Below, in pieces: positions 1-8,700 of a stretch of 35,695 nucleotides of DNA. Location: positions 1 to 35,695 of IMG/VR virus record IMGVR_UViG_3300021389_000068; one strand, 5' to 3'. Each line of letters begins with the position of its first letter. The stretch's first letter is position 1. The notes under the pieces were generated by a model, which saw only the letters and a list, made by a program, of their open reading frames with translations, searched no databases and was not told the origin of the DNA. Position numbers and translations under genes: made by a program. This DNA is from a virus.

Positions 1-882
1 CAAGAAATGTCTTCGGCACAGCTGTTAGACTTACAACAGCGAGCCGTTTATGTTTATGGATCTAATCCTTCTGCTCTACTTACAGTTGTTGGAAGTTCTG
101 GAAGTTTGGACAGTATGTCAGATACCAGAATGCAAGCTGGTGCATCCACAACAGATGTTACTAATTTTGATACGGCCGGCGAGACTCCTAATGTTTCTCA
201 AGTAACTCCAATAGTTTATGATAAGATAAATCAAGCTAATTCAAGCGTAAGCACTCCTACAGACACTAATAATAAATTCTATCCTGTGTACTACGACGGC
301 ACAGATATAAGAGCCATGAGCGCTACTGATGTGTTTGATACTATTATAAATGCTGCTATAGGTACGCTAGTTGATGGAAATGACAGAGGTGGTACGTTTA
401 GAATACATACTGCAACTTCTTTATCTCTTAACACTTTAATATCTTCAACCCCCGTTTTTACTGACACAATAGCAAATGTATCGGCTTATACTGCAGGCGG
501 AATTGGTGAAACACAAGATCAACCTACGACAATAACTAACTACTATTTATTTCGAACTAATCAAACTGTTGCTACAAGTTTTCAATCACCTCTGCAAATA
601 ACGAGTGGTAATGATTTACAAATATATACTGATGCTAATCTTGATGCAATGTTATTAGCTGAAATGAGACATCATACAGTAAACACTGCAGGTTCTAGAA
701 TTACTTATTCTATAAATGGAAGCGGAGCTAATAGAGGGACTGGTATGGTAGATACACGTCTTGACGGAGCAGGAAATTATCAAACAAGGTTTGTGAATGC
801 CAATGATTATCGTACTCAAGAATTTCCTAATGGTACAGCACAAACTGTAAGTACATACTTTTTAAAAATTGCAAGGAGTTAA
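1..882 (+). CDS. Virion structural protein, 5' end open
   Basis: The reading frame is open from base 1. The first ATG is at 7, with two in-frame codons before it, so the true start may lie outside the window. The 291 visible residues are rich in Thr, Ser, Asn and Ala, have no signal peptide or membrane segment, and end in STYFLKIARS. The composition and a central TDTNNKFYPVYYDG stretch resemble structural proteins of marine T4-like phages near the baseplate and fibre genes. I cannot assign a T4 gene number. It is followed after 2 nt by the next plus-strand gene, whose AAGGAG ribosome site (871-876) lies inside this gene's last codons. Its role as a virion protein is inferred from context and composition. 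Confidence 0.72.
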   Translation, partial: QEMSSAQLLDLQQRAVYVYGSNPSALLTVVGSSGSLDSMSDTRMQAGASTTDVTNFDTAGETPNVSQVTPIVYDKINQANSSVSTPTDTNNKFYPVYYDGTDIRAMSATDVFDTIINAAIGTLVDGNDRGGTFRIHTATSLSLNTLISSTPVFTDTIANVSAYTAGGIGETQDQPTTITNYYLFRTNQTVATSFQSPLQITSGNDLQIYTDANLDAMLLAEMRHHTVNTAGSRITYSINGSGANRGTGMVDTRLDGAGNYQTRFVNANDYRTQEFPNGTAQTVSTYFLKIARS

Positions 883-884
883 TT

Positions 885-1364
885 ATGGCAATCCCTGGAC
901 ATGAATTTGTAAGAGCACATTTTTCAAATAACGAAAGAACAATAGTTGAATCGTTTTGGACTGATGGGAAAGTAGAAAGAGTTGAATACATTGAAGCTAA
1001 AGAAGGTGATCCTAATTTTGAAAATCTATTAACTCATATTGATATTGATAACTTGCACGAAGCAACGTACAAACATATTAGAGAACAGCATGAAGCATTT
1101 GAAGATACTGTTATCACACTGGCAAAAGATAGAGGATTAATATACGATTTTAATGAGCAACACACTGATGTTCATAAAGCTTTAGCTCAATTTTTATTTA
1201 ATGAGTTTGACGCAGAAAGAGATAAAGAAAAACTATTTCTTTACAAACTGCAATTATTCGAGACACCTGCTATTAAAAAATCTACAAAGGCAAGTAAGAA
1301 AAAAGAATTGAGACAAGCAAAGACTATTAAAGAAGCCACATTAATCGCGTTGTCTATGAGTTAA
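885..1364 (+). CDS. Conserved hypothetical phage protein
   Basis: This 159-residue soluble protein is charged, with an N-terminal beta-like part (ERTIVESFWTDGKVERVEYI) and a helical remainder (HEATYKHIREQHEAFEDTV, then a Lys-rich KKSTKASKKKELRQAKTIKE near the C-terminus). AAGGAG at 871-876 supports the ATG at 885. It looks like a family I associate with the structural region of marine T4-like phages, but I know of no function. Its 3' end overlaps the minus-strand radical SAM gene by 24 bp (1341-1364), so two convergent genes share coding sequence here and no terminator hairpin is visible between them. Confidence 0.75.
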   Translation: MAIPGHEFVRAHFSNNERTIVESFWTDGKVERVEYIEAKEGDPNFENLLTHIDIDNLHEATYKHIREQHEAFEDTVITLAKDRGLIYDFNEQHTDVHKALAQFLFNEFDAERDKEKLFLYKLQLFETPAIKKSTKASKKKELRQAKTIKEATLIALSMS

Positions 1365-2486
1365 TCTAAACTGGCCTTCTTTATACTTATTTGAACAGCT
1401 GTAAACACAGTTTCTTATTGGATTCTCAGATTGTATTACGTAAGGTAACTCTTTCCACCAATCATTTTTTAGTATATCTTCTAATTTATTTTCATAAATA
1501 TTGTTATTATAATCGTAATACTTTCGAGCAAAAGGGTGTTGCTTCATCCAGCTTTTCTTGTTCATAACAGAAAAGTTTCCAAAAAAACAACACGGCCAGA
1601 CGTTTCCATCAAAATTAATATTTAACGTATTAGTTAACGACCAGCCACAAGTTGGTTTATTATCTAAATCTGCTATTGTAGTTCTGTTTATTTGAGCTCC
1701 ACGTTTTTTAAATTCATCTGTCCAATCTTCAGTCACTTTATTTAAACTTAGTTTTGTGTTGTTCTCATCGTAAAAAGTGTATACGTTACGATTTTCAACT
1801 TGTGGATCGTCTTCACCAAACCTATCACTTATAACTGACGAATGTTTTTCAGCTCCGTGTTCTTTACATAACTTAGTAATTTCTTCTAAGTAGTCTTGAT
1901 TGTGCTTAAATAATACGGTCTGAGTTTCAACTAGAACTGTTTCTTTAAACTCGGAACATATCTTTACGTGGTCTAACACTTTTTGTAGATTAGTATTTCT
2001 TCTATAAAGACCGTGCATATCTTGATCGATACCATCTACTGCAAAAACAATGTGTAGTCTTTTACTATGATATCGTGATTTATGTTTTATCGCCAAAGAA
2101 CAAAGTTTCCACCAATATAATTCATCTCTCATGCTTCCATTAGTGTTTATAGTAACTATTATACGCCAACTAGAACTTAAGAAATGTTCCACAATCTCAG
2201 CAGCGTGAGGATGCATCATGTGATCTCCCCATGTAGGACAAAGTTGTATAGAATGATATTTTAATAGTTCTTGTTGAGTAAACGTCTTTTTTATTTTTTC
2301 AAAAGGCACGTGTATCAATGGAAGTTCTTTTATTACATTCCCAGTAAAAGATAACTTTGCGCCTTCAGTAGAGTTTATTCTATGACATTGAGGACATTTT
2401 GCGTTACAATACGTCGTTGTGTCTAAAACTATATTATAATATGGTCTCCAACTTTTAAATTTACTTGAGTCTAGAGATTGTTTCAT
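1341..2486 (-). CDS. Radical SAM protein with SPASM/twitch-like C-terminus
   Basis: The 381-residue protein has the radical SAM CX3CX2C motif at Cys27, Cys31 and Cys34 (YCNAKCPQCHR), which binds a [4Fe-4S] cluster and cleaves S-adenosylmethionine. A second Cys set fits an auxiliary-cluster (SPASM or twitch) domain: Cys280-X13-Gly-X4-Cys299 and Cys300, then Cys360-X3-Cys364. Such proteins modify peptides, sugars or other small substrates; the substrate cannot be read from sequence. It is the last gene of the minus-strand cassette. Its start overlaps the upstream glycosyltransferase-like gene by 26 nt, with AGGA five bases before the ATG, which suggests translational coupling. Placement beside sugar-transfer and methyl-transfer genes suggests a shared modification pathway. 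Confidence 0.88.
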   Translation of the reverse strand: MKQSLDSSKFKSWRPYYNIVLDTTTYCNAKCPQCHRINSTEGAKLSFTGNVIKELPLIHVPFEKIKKTFTQQELLKYHSIQLCPTWGDHMMHPHAAEIVEHFLSSSWRIIVTINTNGSMRDELYWWKLCSLAIKHKSRYHSKRLHIVFAVDGIDQDMHGLYRRNTNLQKVLDHVKICSEFKETVLVETQTVLFKHNQDYLEEITKLCKEHGAEKHSSVISDRFGEDDPQVENRNVYTFYDENNTKLSLNKVTEDWTDEFKKRGAQINRTTIADLDNKPTCGWSLTNTLNINFDGNVWPCCFFGNFSVMNKKSWMKQHPFARKYYDYNNNIYENKLEDILKNDWWKELPYVIQSENPIRNCVYSCSNKYKEGQFRLTHRQRD

Positions 2487-3258
2487 GAAAATCCTTATTT
2501 ACTTGGTGTATTAAATGTACGCCAGACGTTACTTTAGTTACGATATCGTCTAAAATATAATTCCATTGTATTCCTATATTATTAAAATCTATGTTGTATC
2601 TTTCTAAAAGATAAGAAAGATAAACTTCATTATTTTTTATCCACGCTTTTGACATTAACTCTGGATATAAATTATCGTTAATAGCAATACTTAATTTTTT
2701 ATTCATATCATTCATTCTTTCTGTAAAAGATAGTTCTTCTGCAGATTTTTTATTTGCGCATACTACACCAGTGTTGACAATATTTTCATTTCCAATTATA
2801 TCGTCTATCATCAACATGGCGTTCTTAGCACAAACTTTAGAATACATCATCATAGGAGAAATACATTTTTTATCTTTAGTAGTTTCTGATATGTGCTTTA
2901 TGGTTTCCCTATTATTTATTTTTACAGTATAATCGTACACGCCAATTTTATTAAAGTTAAAACTTTTAAATATATTTTTTTTAGTAATAGGAACTATATC
3001 CATGTCAAAATATACTACGTTGTCATAGTACTTAGTAAGTTCTTCAAGCTTAAATATCTTATCGAACTGAACGTTCGTGTAATCTGTTGACTTAGGCGTA
3101 AATACTTCATAATCAGCTTTACAAAAGTATGCATAATTCTTTTGCAATTCAATTAACTTTTCTTTGTATTTTTTAATTGATTCTTTTTTATAATCATTTA
3201 CAGATGAATGTTGTTCTGTTAAATCTGACCATATACTATAAATGATATTTTTTGGCAT
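2461..3258 (-). CDS. DxD glycosyltransferase-like protein
   Basis: The frame extends to an ATG at 3360, but I place the start at 3258 (MPKNIIYSIWSD). The longer start would overlap the upstream gene by 125 nt and adds residues unlike its paralogue. The 265-residue protein carries VVYFDMDIVPIT with Asp85-X-Asp87, the metal and nucleotide-sugar binding motif of GT-A glycosyltransferases, and a later NTGVVCANK segment typical of GT8-like enzymes. It is paralogous to the next gene upstream: both have the DxD in the same setting, an NTG[IV]V segment and a C-terminal HxxNKxF. Donor and acceptor are unknown. The ribosome site is weak, so coupling to the upstream gene (23-nt overlap) is likely. Confidence 0.8.
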   Translation of the reverse strand: MPKNIIYSIWSDLTEQHSSVNDYKKESIKKYKEKLIELQKNYAYFCKADYEVFTPKSTDYTNVQFDKIFKLEELTKYYDNVVYFDMDIVPITKKNIFKSFNFNKIGVYDYTVKINNRETIKHISETTKDKKCISPMMMYSKVCAKNAMLMIDDIIGNENIVNTGVVCANKKSAEELSFTERMNDMNKKLSIAINDNLYPELMSKAWIKNNEVYLSYLLERYNIDFNNIGIQWNYILDDIVTKVTSGVHLIHQVNKDFHETISRLK

Positions 3259-4135
3259 ATGCTTTAATAAATTTAAAATTCTTGTTAATTGCGTGCACGA
3301 ATTTAGTTTCTTTAGGTATATAATTAATTTTTTTTCTGTAAGGAAAATGCCAAACATCATCTAGTTCTATTAAGTTGACATTATTAATTTTCATCTTAAA
3401 GCTAAATAATGTTTCGTTATCGTATCCAAAACAATTTTGTATAAACTTAGGCCAAAATCCTTCTTCATTTTTTATTCTGTGCATAAATTCTAAGGTGTCA
3501 TTAAAATTTTTAAAATAATTTAATTTTTTTAAATTATCTTTATTCGCTAAAACAATTCCAGTATTATATACATCATTGTTACCACTTAGTCCTTCTTCCA
3601 TTAGTAAAGCTCTACAGTTCCAATATTTAGCTTTAGGATCTCGTTCAGAAAAAGTTCTACCAGTTTTTAAAAAAGCTTTCTCTCTTTCTTTAATAATCTT
3701 AGGACTTAAGAAAGTCAAATAACTTTCTGGATTTCTTTCATGATTAACTTTGCAAGCAATACCATTTGCAACGTCTATGTTGTCAAAAATATTATCTTGA
3801 GTTAATGGCACTACATCAAAATCAATGTACAGTATTTCATCATAAGTTTTGCATAAATCATACATGATATGTATTTTATAAAAATTAATTATATTGTACT
3901 TAGAGATAAAAGGATAATTATCTTCAAAGTGTTTTCTGTAAGCTCTCCACTTCTCGTCGTCTTCATATAATATATAGGTTATACCTAATTTACGAGCGTA
4001 GTTCTCTTGTTTATGTTTTAAAAAATTATAATTGTTTTTAAATTCATTTTTATTTTTAATATTTTTTTGATAATCATGATCTTCCTCAAAGTCATCATTA
4101 TTAAAATCTATGTAAATGCTAAATATAACTCTCAT
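3236..4135 (-). CDS. DxD glycosyltransferase-like protein, paralogue
   Basis: The 299 residues include ILYIDFDVVPLT with Asp105-X-Asp107, then YNTGIVLANKDN, and near the C-terminus FVHAINKNFKF. This order matches the preceding paralogue and a GT-A fold transferase of the GT8-like type. The ATG at 4135 overlaps the methyltransferase stop as ATGA, a translational-coupling junction. Base composition is extremely A/T rich, with long runs of A and T, noticeably more than the flanking structural genes, which hints that the cassette was acquired separately. An active transferase is inferred from the DxD motif. Loss of activity and a purely structural role cannot be excluded. Confidence 0.82.
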   Translation of the reverse strand: MRVIFSIYIDFNNDDFEEDHDYQKNIKNKNEFKNNYNFLKHKQENYARKLGITYILYEDDEKWRAYRKHFEDNYPFISKYNIINFYKIHIMYDLCKTYDEILYIDFDVVPLTQDNIFDNIDVANGIACKVNHERNPESYLTFLSPKIIKEREKAFLKTGRTFSERDPKAKYWNCRALLMEEGLSGNNDVYNTGIVLANKDNLKKLNYFKNFNDTLEFMHRIKNEEGFWPKFIQNCFGYDNETLFSFKMKINNVNLIELDDVWHFPYRKKINYIPKETKFVHAINKNFKFIKAYAKKYHL

Positions 4136-4776
4136 TTGCCGATTATCATAAATCTATCGTATTCATCTTTGTGTCTCTTTGTTCCAGAATATAATACGTT
4201 TTTTAAAGAAATGCTTTTTATAAAATCTTCTAAATTATCTTTACAGTTAATATGGCTATCAACTTCATAATAATTATTAGATTGTAAACAAACTATCATG
4301 TTTGGATGTTTTTGTTGTAAAACAAAAGATAGTTCTTCATCGTCTATGTGTTCGCACGCTGTGCACACGAGTATTCTATCATAATAATTATGATTTAAAA
4401 AGTCTTCTAAACCATCTATTGTTTTAAAATGAATATTATCGTGCATCCTTAATTTTCGCGCAATCTTATTACAAACTTCATCTAATTCTATGTTAAGTAT
4501 TTTATTTTTAAATCCAGATTCAGCGAACAAATGTGAGAACAAACCATACCAGCTTCCTATTACCACGCATTCTTTGTATTCACTGTCAATTAACTTATTT
4601 AATTCTTCTACTGCCCACACTTTATTCATAATTTGACCCTCACTAAAAGAATCGAGTACATCTTTAAGTCTAAATAAATCGCCTCCAAAAGATTCTTTAT
4701 CGTAAGTTGTCGTAGTATAGATGTCAGTTATAATATTAAGTATCTTTCGATACATCGATGGTGTTATATATTCCAT
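4132..4776 (-). CDS. SAM-dependent methyltransferase-like protein
   Basis: The frame opens at 4824, but I choose the ATG at 4776 (MEYITPSMYRKIL) because GGAG lies 11 bases before it and the overlap with the upstream gene falls from 89 to 41 nt. This gives 214 residues. CVVIGSWYGLFSHLFAE fits the Rossmann-type SAM-binding loop (motif I) and ILNIELDEV the acidic residue after strand 2. DRILVCTACEHIDDEEL fits motif IV. No target-recognition domain for DNA is visible, so a sugar, protein or small-molecule acceptor is more likely given the flanking glycosyltransferase-like genes. It joins the downstream gene by ATGA. Confidence 0.8.
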   Translation of the reverse strand: MEYITPSMYRKILNIITDIYTTTTYDKESFGGDLFRLKDVLDSFSEGQIMNKVWAVEELNKLIDSEYKECVVIGSWYGLFSHLFAESGFKNKILNIELDEVCNKIARKLRMHDNIHFKTIDGLEDFLNHNYYDRILVCTACEHIDDEELSFVLQQKHPNMIVCLQSNNYYEVDSHINCKDNLEDFIKSISLKNVLYSGTKRHKDEYDRFMIIGK

Positions 4777-5287
4777 TGTCAAAGTTTCTCCACTGTATCT
4801 TTTCATGCCAAAAAAATCTGTCAATTCCTTTATATTTTCGTGTATGGTAATCTATGTTTTTACTAAAGATATTCCAAATATAAGAATTTTGTTTAGACGT
4901 CCAAGCAAGAACTGAGCTATTTAATTCTGTATCATATGCATGCTCGCTAAAGAACTTATCTTTTTTCCAACCGTCTCTCATGAATGTAGGGTAGTTCCAG
5001 TCAATATTGTTTATATATGGGAATGGATCGGAAAGTATTTTGATATCTAGATCAAATAATACGCACTTACCTTCTATTTCAAAGTCTTCTCTAAATAAAT
5101 GCATTTTATTCCACCACCTCATAAGTTTAGGTTTCTTTGGAATGTCAATGCAATCTATAATTACATTTGTTTTATCTTCAGTGAAACAATAAAAATTTGC
5201 AGAAGTATAATCTTTTAGAGAATGATAAATTTCATTTACATCATCAGCACTATATTTAGTACCGTGTTTTAATAATATAATATTCAT
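4736..5287 (-). CDS. Glycosyltransferase-like protein, first gene of cassette
   Basis: The frame runs back to 5416, but that region holds the divergent promoters, so I start at 5287 (MNIILLKHGTKYSADDVNEI). The N-terminus matches a family pattern I recognise (xGxKYxxxxVNxLY), followed by WWNKMHLF and KCVLFDLDIKIL with Asp79-X-Asp81, then a cysteine-poor C-terminal half ending NTIDVSKDT. At 183 residues it is short for a GT-A enzyme and may be minimal or act with a partner. Only five bases separate its ATG from a minus-strand TATAAATA (5293-5300), with no Shine-Dalgarno site, so the message is predicted to be leaderless. It heads the five-gene cassette. Confidence 0.82.
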   Translation of the reverse strand: MNIILLKHGTKYSADDVNEIYHSLKDYTSANFYCFTEDKTNVIIDCIDIPKKPKLMRWWNKMHLFREDFEIEGKCVLFDLDIKILSDPFPYINNIDWNYPTFMRDGWKKDKFFSEHAYDTELNSSVLAWTSKQNSYIWNIFSKNIDYHTRKYKGIDRFFWHEKIQWRNFDNGIYNTIDVSKDT

Positions 5288-5292
5288 AAATT

Positions 5293-5300
5293 TATTTATA
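5293..5300 (-). promoter_or_regulatory. T4-type late promoter for minus-strand cassette
   Basis: TATAAATA read on the minus strand is the T4 late promoter core, recognised by host polymerase with phage sigma gp55. It sits five bases before the ATG at 5287. In T4 the core occupies about -13 to -6, so the start of transcription would fall on or next to the start codon. It is the only TATAAATA I found on this strand. Confidence 0.7.
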
Positions 5301-5321
5301 ACACTTATAAAACTTAATTTG

Positions 5322-5329
5322 TATAAATA
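5322..5329 (+). promoter_or_regulatory. T4-type late promoter, plus strand
   Basis: TATAAATAG lies 54 bases before the ATG at 5384 and diverges from the minus-strand late promoter at 5293-5300. It would drive the small structural protein and the giant fibre. The leader contains the 8-bp palindrome CGATATCG (5347-5354) and a GGAG ribosome site at 5374-5377. Confidence 0.75.
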
Positions 5330-5383
5330 GTTTAAAATGGCAGGGGCGATATCGTCCGACAAAGAAATCAACCGGAGTATTTC

Positions 5384-5737
5384 ATGGCCACATATCAAGA
5401 GTTCACAATAGATCAAGGATCTGACGCAACCATAGAACTACATTTAGTAGATAAAAATGGTACAGCAAAAAATCTTACGGGTCACACATTAACAGCAAGA
5501 CTTAAGAAAAACTATAATGACAGTGCTGGCGAAGCAATTGCATTTACTAGTGTAGTAACTAATTCTTCTGGCGGAATAGCAACATTATCACTCACTAACA
5601 CACAAACTGATGCTTTAAAAGCAGGCAGACACGTATATGATGTAGAATTATCCAATGTTGATAGTGCTAGCGGTAACACAATTATTGAAAGAATTCTCGA
5701 AGGCAGGGTACAAATAACTCCATCAGTTACTAAGTGA
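5384..5737 (+). CDS. Small beta-sandwich virion structural protein
   Basis: The 117-residue protein begins MATYQEFTIDQGSD and has an alternating beta pattern: LHLVDKNGTAKNLTGHTLTA, GGIATLSLT, GRHVYDVELSN and ILEGRVQITP. This layout matches the Ig-like or BppU N-terminal-like domain found in phage baseplate and fibre-attachment proteins, where it links a fibre to the tail. GGAG at 5374-5377 supports the start. It precedes the giant fibre by 11 bases, so the two are probably made together, and this protein may be a connector for that fibre. The assignment is by pattern only. Confidence 0.72.
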   Translation: MATYQEFTIDQGSDATIELHLVDKNGTAKNLTGHTLTARLKKNYNDSAGEAIAFTSVVTNSSGGIATLSLTNTQTDALKAGRHVYDVELSNVDSASGNTIIERILEGRVQITPSVTK

Positions 5738-5748
5738 GGTAATGAGTA

Positions 5749-8700
5749 GTGTCAATTAAAGTAACAGTAGGTCAACAGACCTTCATAAAAAAGATAGTAC
5801 TCGGAACTCCAGTAACAACTGCCAGAGAAACACTATCTATCGATGAATTCACGGACTTTGACGTATCCACTAAATCGGATGGACAAATACTCGTATTTGA
5901 TTCTTCTGAAGCAGCATTTAAGAACTTTACATTCGATGTCGGTCAAGGATTAGCAAGAGAATACTCGCCTGGTAATGATAAATTAATCATTGCTATAGAT
6001 TCCGATAAAACACCAGTTGTAACAGGTCTTACAACAAAAGGCCACATTGTTCCTACATTAGATAGTTCATTTGACTTAGGCGACAGCGCCAAGAAATTTA
6101 GAGATTTATATTTAAGTGGATCTACAATACATCTTGGAGGTATAAACCTTAAAGATTCCGGCGGTGATTTTAGTGTTAAAGACAGCACAGGCACTGCGGT
6201 AAATATCGATTTAGCAGGATCTATTCAACAAATAAGAGGTTACTTTAGCTCAGGCGGCGATTTAAGTTATGACTCTACATCTGGTAGATTTGAGTTTGAT
6301 GTAGAACAAGTTTACACTAAGTCAAATTTTGACTCAGACTTAGGTTCAGCACTTGATGGTGGCGTAGGTATAGCATATGATTCTGCCACAGATACAATAA
6401 GAATTGACTCTGCAGAATTAGAAGCAAATTTCAAACAAGATATTCGTGGTTATTTTAGTGCTGGTGGAGATTTAACATATAATTCCGGCTCAGGCCAATT
6501 TACATTTGATGTAGAACAAGTTTATACAAGAGATAATTTTGAATCAGATTTAGGTGATGCACTTGCAGGTGGAACTGGTATTGCTTATGATTCAGCAAGT
6601 GATACAATCAATATAGATTCTTCAGAATTATCCGCGTATTTTAGACAAGACATTCGAAGTTATATTAGTGCAGTTGATGCAGGTGGCGATGGATCATTTA
6701 CATATAACAATGTCACAGGATTAATTACATACACTGGACCTTCTCCAACAGAAGTAAGAGCTCATCTTAATGTAACAGATGCGGGTGGTGATGGTAGTTT
6801 TACTTATGATTCTGCAACTGGTAAATTTACTTATACCGGACCTTCAGCTTCTGAAGTACGTGCACATTTCAGTGGTGGCGATGGTATTGGATATAATAAC
6901 GGAACAGGTGTAATAAGACTTGATTCTGCAGAATTATTAAGTTTATATAGACAAACTGTAAGAGGAATGTTTTCAGCTGGCGGTGATTTAACATATAATT
7001 CTGGAACCGGTGAATTTACATTTGATGTAGAACAGGTTTACACTAAAGCTAATTTTGATTCTGATTTAGGTGATGCAAATACCGGACAATTGCCGGAAGG
7101 CACTAATCTATACTACTTAAAATCAAGAGTTGATTCCGATATTGATTCTGCATTTGATGCAAATTCAACTACAAATCTATCTGAAGGAACTAACTTATAT
7201 TATACTGACACAAGAGCTGATAGTGCAGCAAGAAGCGCATTATTAGGAATCGATGCTGGAGGTGACGGATCATTTAGTTACGATTCTGCTACAGGTAAAT
7301 TTACATATACAGGACCAAGTGCATCCGAAACACGAGCTCATTTCACAGGTGGAACGGGTATTGCAATTACATCTGGTGATGTTAAAATTGATTCAAGTGA
7401 ATTAACGAGTTTATATAGACAAACAATAAGAGGTTATTTAAATACTGTTGATGCAGGCGGTGATGGAAGCTTTGCATATGATAGTGCTACCGGACAATTT
7501 ACGTATACTGGTCCAAATGCAAGTGAAGTAAGAGCACACTTTACCGGAGGATCTGGTATTGCAATTACTTCCGGCGATATTAAAATTGATTCTGCAGAAC
7601 TTACAAGCTTATTTAGACAACAAATAAGAGGATTCATAACTGTAACTGACGCAGGTGGTGATGGAAGTTTAGCTTATAATAATTCTACAGGAATTCTTAC
7701 ATACACTGGACCAAGTGCATCAGAAGTACGTGCGCATTTTAGTGGAACTAATGGTATTACATATAATAGTGGTACTGGTGAAATACGAGCTCCTCAACCA
7801 TTAGATTCTTCAGCTAATCCTACATTTAACCAATTAAGAGGTCCTGCTAATTTTGTAATTGATCCTGCTGCAATTGGTGATAATACCGGTACCGTACAAA
7901 TTCTTGGTAATTTGCAAGTTGAAGGTACACAAACAACTATCAATTCAACTACAGTTTCAATTAATGATAAAAATATAGTCCTTGCAGATTCTGCTGGAAA
8001 TGCTGCAGCCGCAGACGGTGCGGGTATCACAATAAATGGTGCAGGTGCTACAATAACATATGCTGCAACTGGTGATAAGTTTGTATTTAATAAACCATTT
8101 CAAGGATCTTTCTTAGGATTTGATTCAGACTTTAACGCTAAGTCTACATCTGATTTATCTGAAGGAACGAATTTATATTATACTACAGCTCGAGCAGATT
8201 CAGCCGCTCGAAGTTCTTTAGTTGCGGTAGATGCAGGTGGTGATGGATCATTTGGTTATGATTCGGCTACAGGTATATTTACATATACTGGCCCGAGTGC
8301 TTCAGAAGTAAGAGCACATATCACAGCTGGTGAAGGTATTGATATATCATCTGGAGAAATTTCAGGTGAAGATGCAACTACATCTAATAAAGGTATAGCG
8401 TCATTCAATACAGAACATTTTAGTGTTTCATCTGGTGCAGTAAGTATTAAAGCTGATGGAATAGATGATACACACATTGACTTCGGTACAGGTTCAAATC
8501 AAGTAAGTACTGCAGATATTCCTGAACAAACTAATTTATACTACACGGAAGCTCGTGCTGATAGCGCAGCAAGAAGTGCACTAGTTGCGGTTGACGCAGG
8601 TGGAGACGGTTCATTCGGTTATGATTCTGCAACTGGTATCTTTACATACACTGGTCCTTCTGCTTCTGAAGTAAGAGCTCATATAACTGCCGGCGAAGGT

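Noticed and set aside
3259-3360. Longer N-terminus for the glycosyltransferase-like gene at 2461
   Set aside because: It would overlap the upstream gene by over 120 nt and adds sequence with no counterpart in the paralogue. The ATG at 3258 fits better.
1341-5287. Cassette as a mobile element with insertion ends
   Set aside because: I found no transposase, integrase, homing endonuclease motif or flanking direct repeats, so acquisition is suggested by composition and strand only.
5347-5354. Palindrome CGATATCG as an operator
   Set aside because: An isolated 8-bp palindrome without a second copy is weak evidence for a binding site.
5288-5416. Longer N-terminus for the first cassette gene
   Set aside because: It runs through both divergent late promoters and into the start of 5384. 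The family-type opening (MNIILLKHGTKY) begins at 5287.
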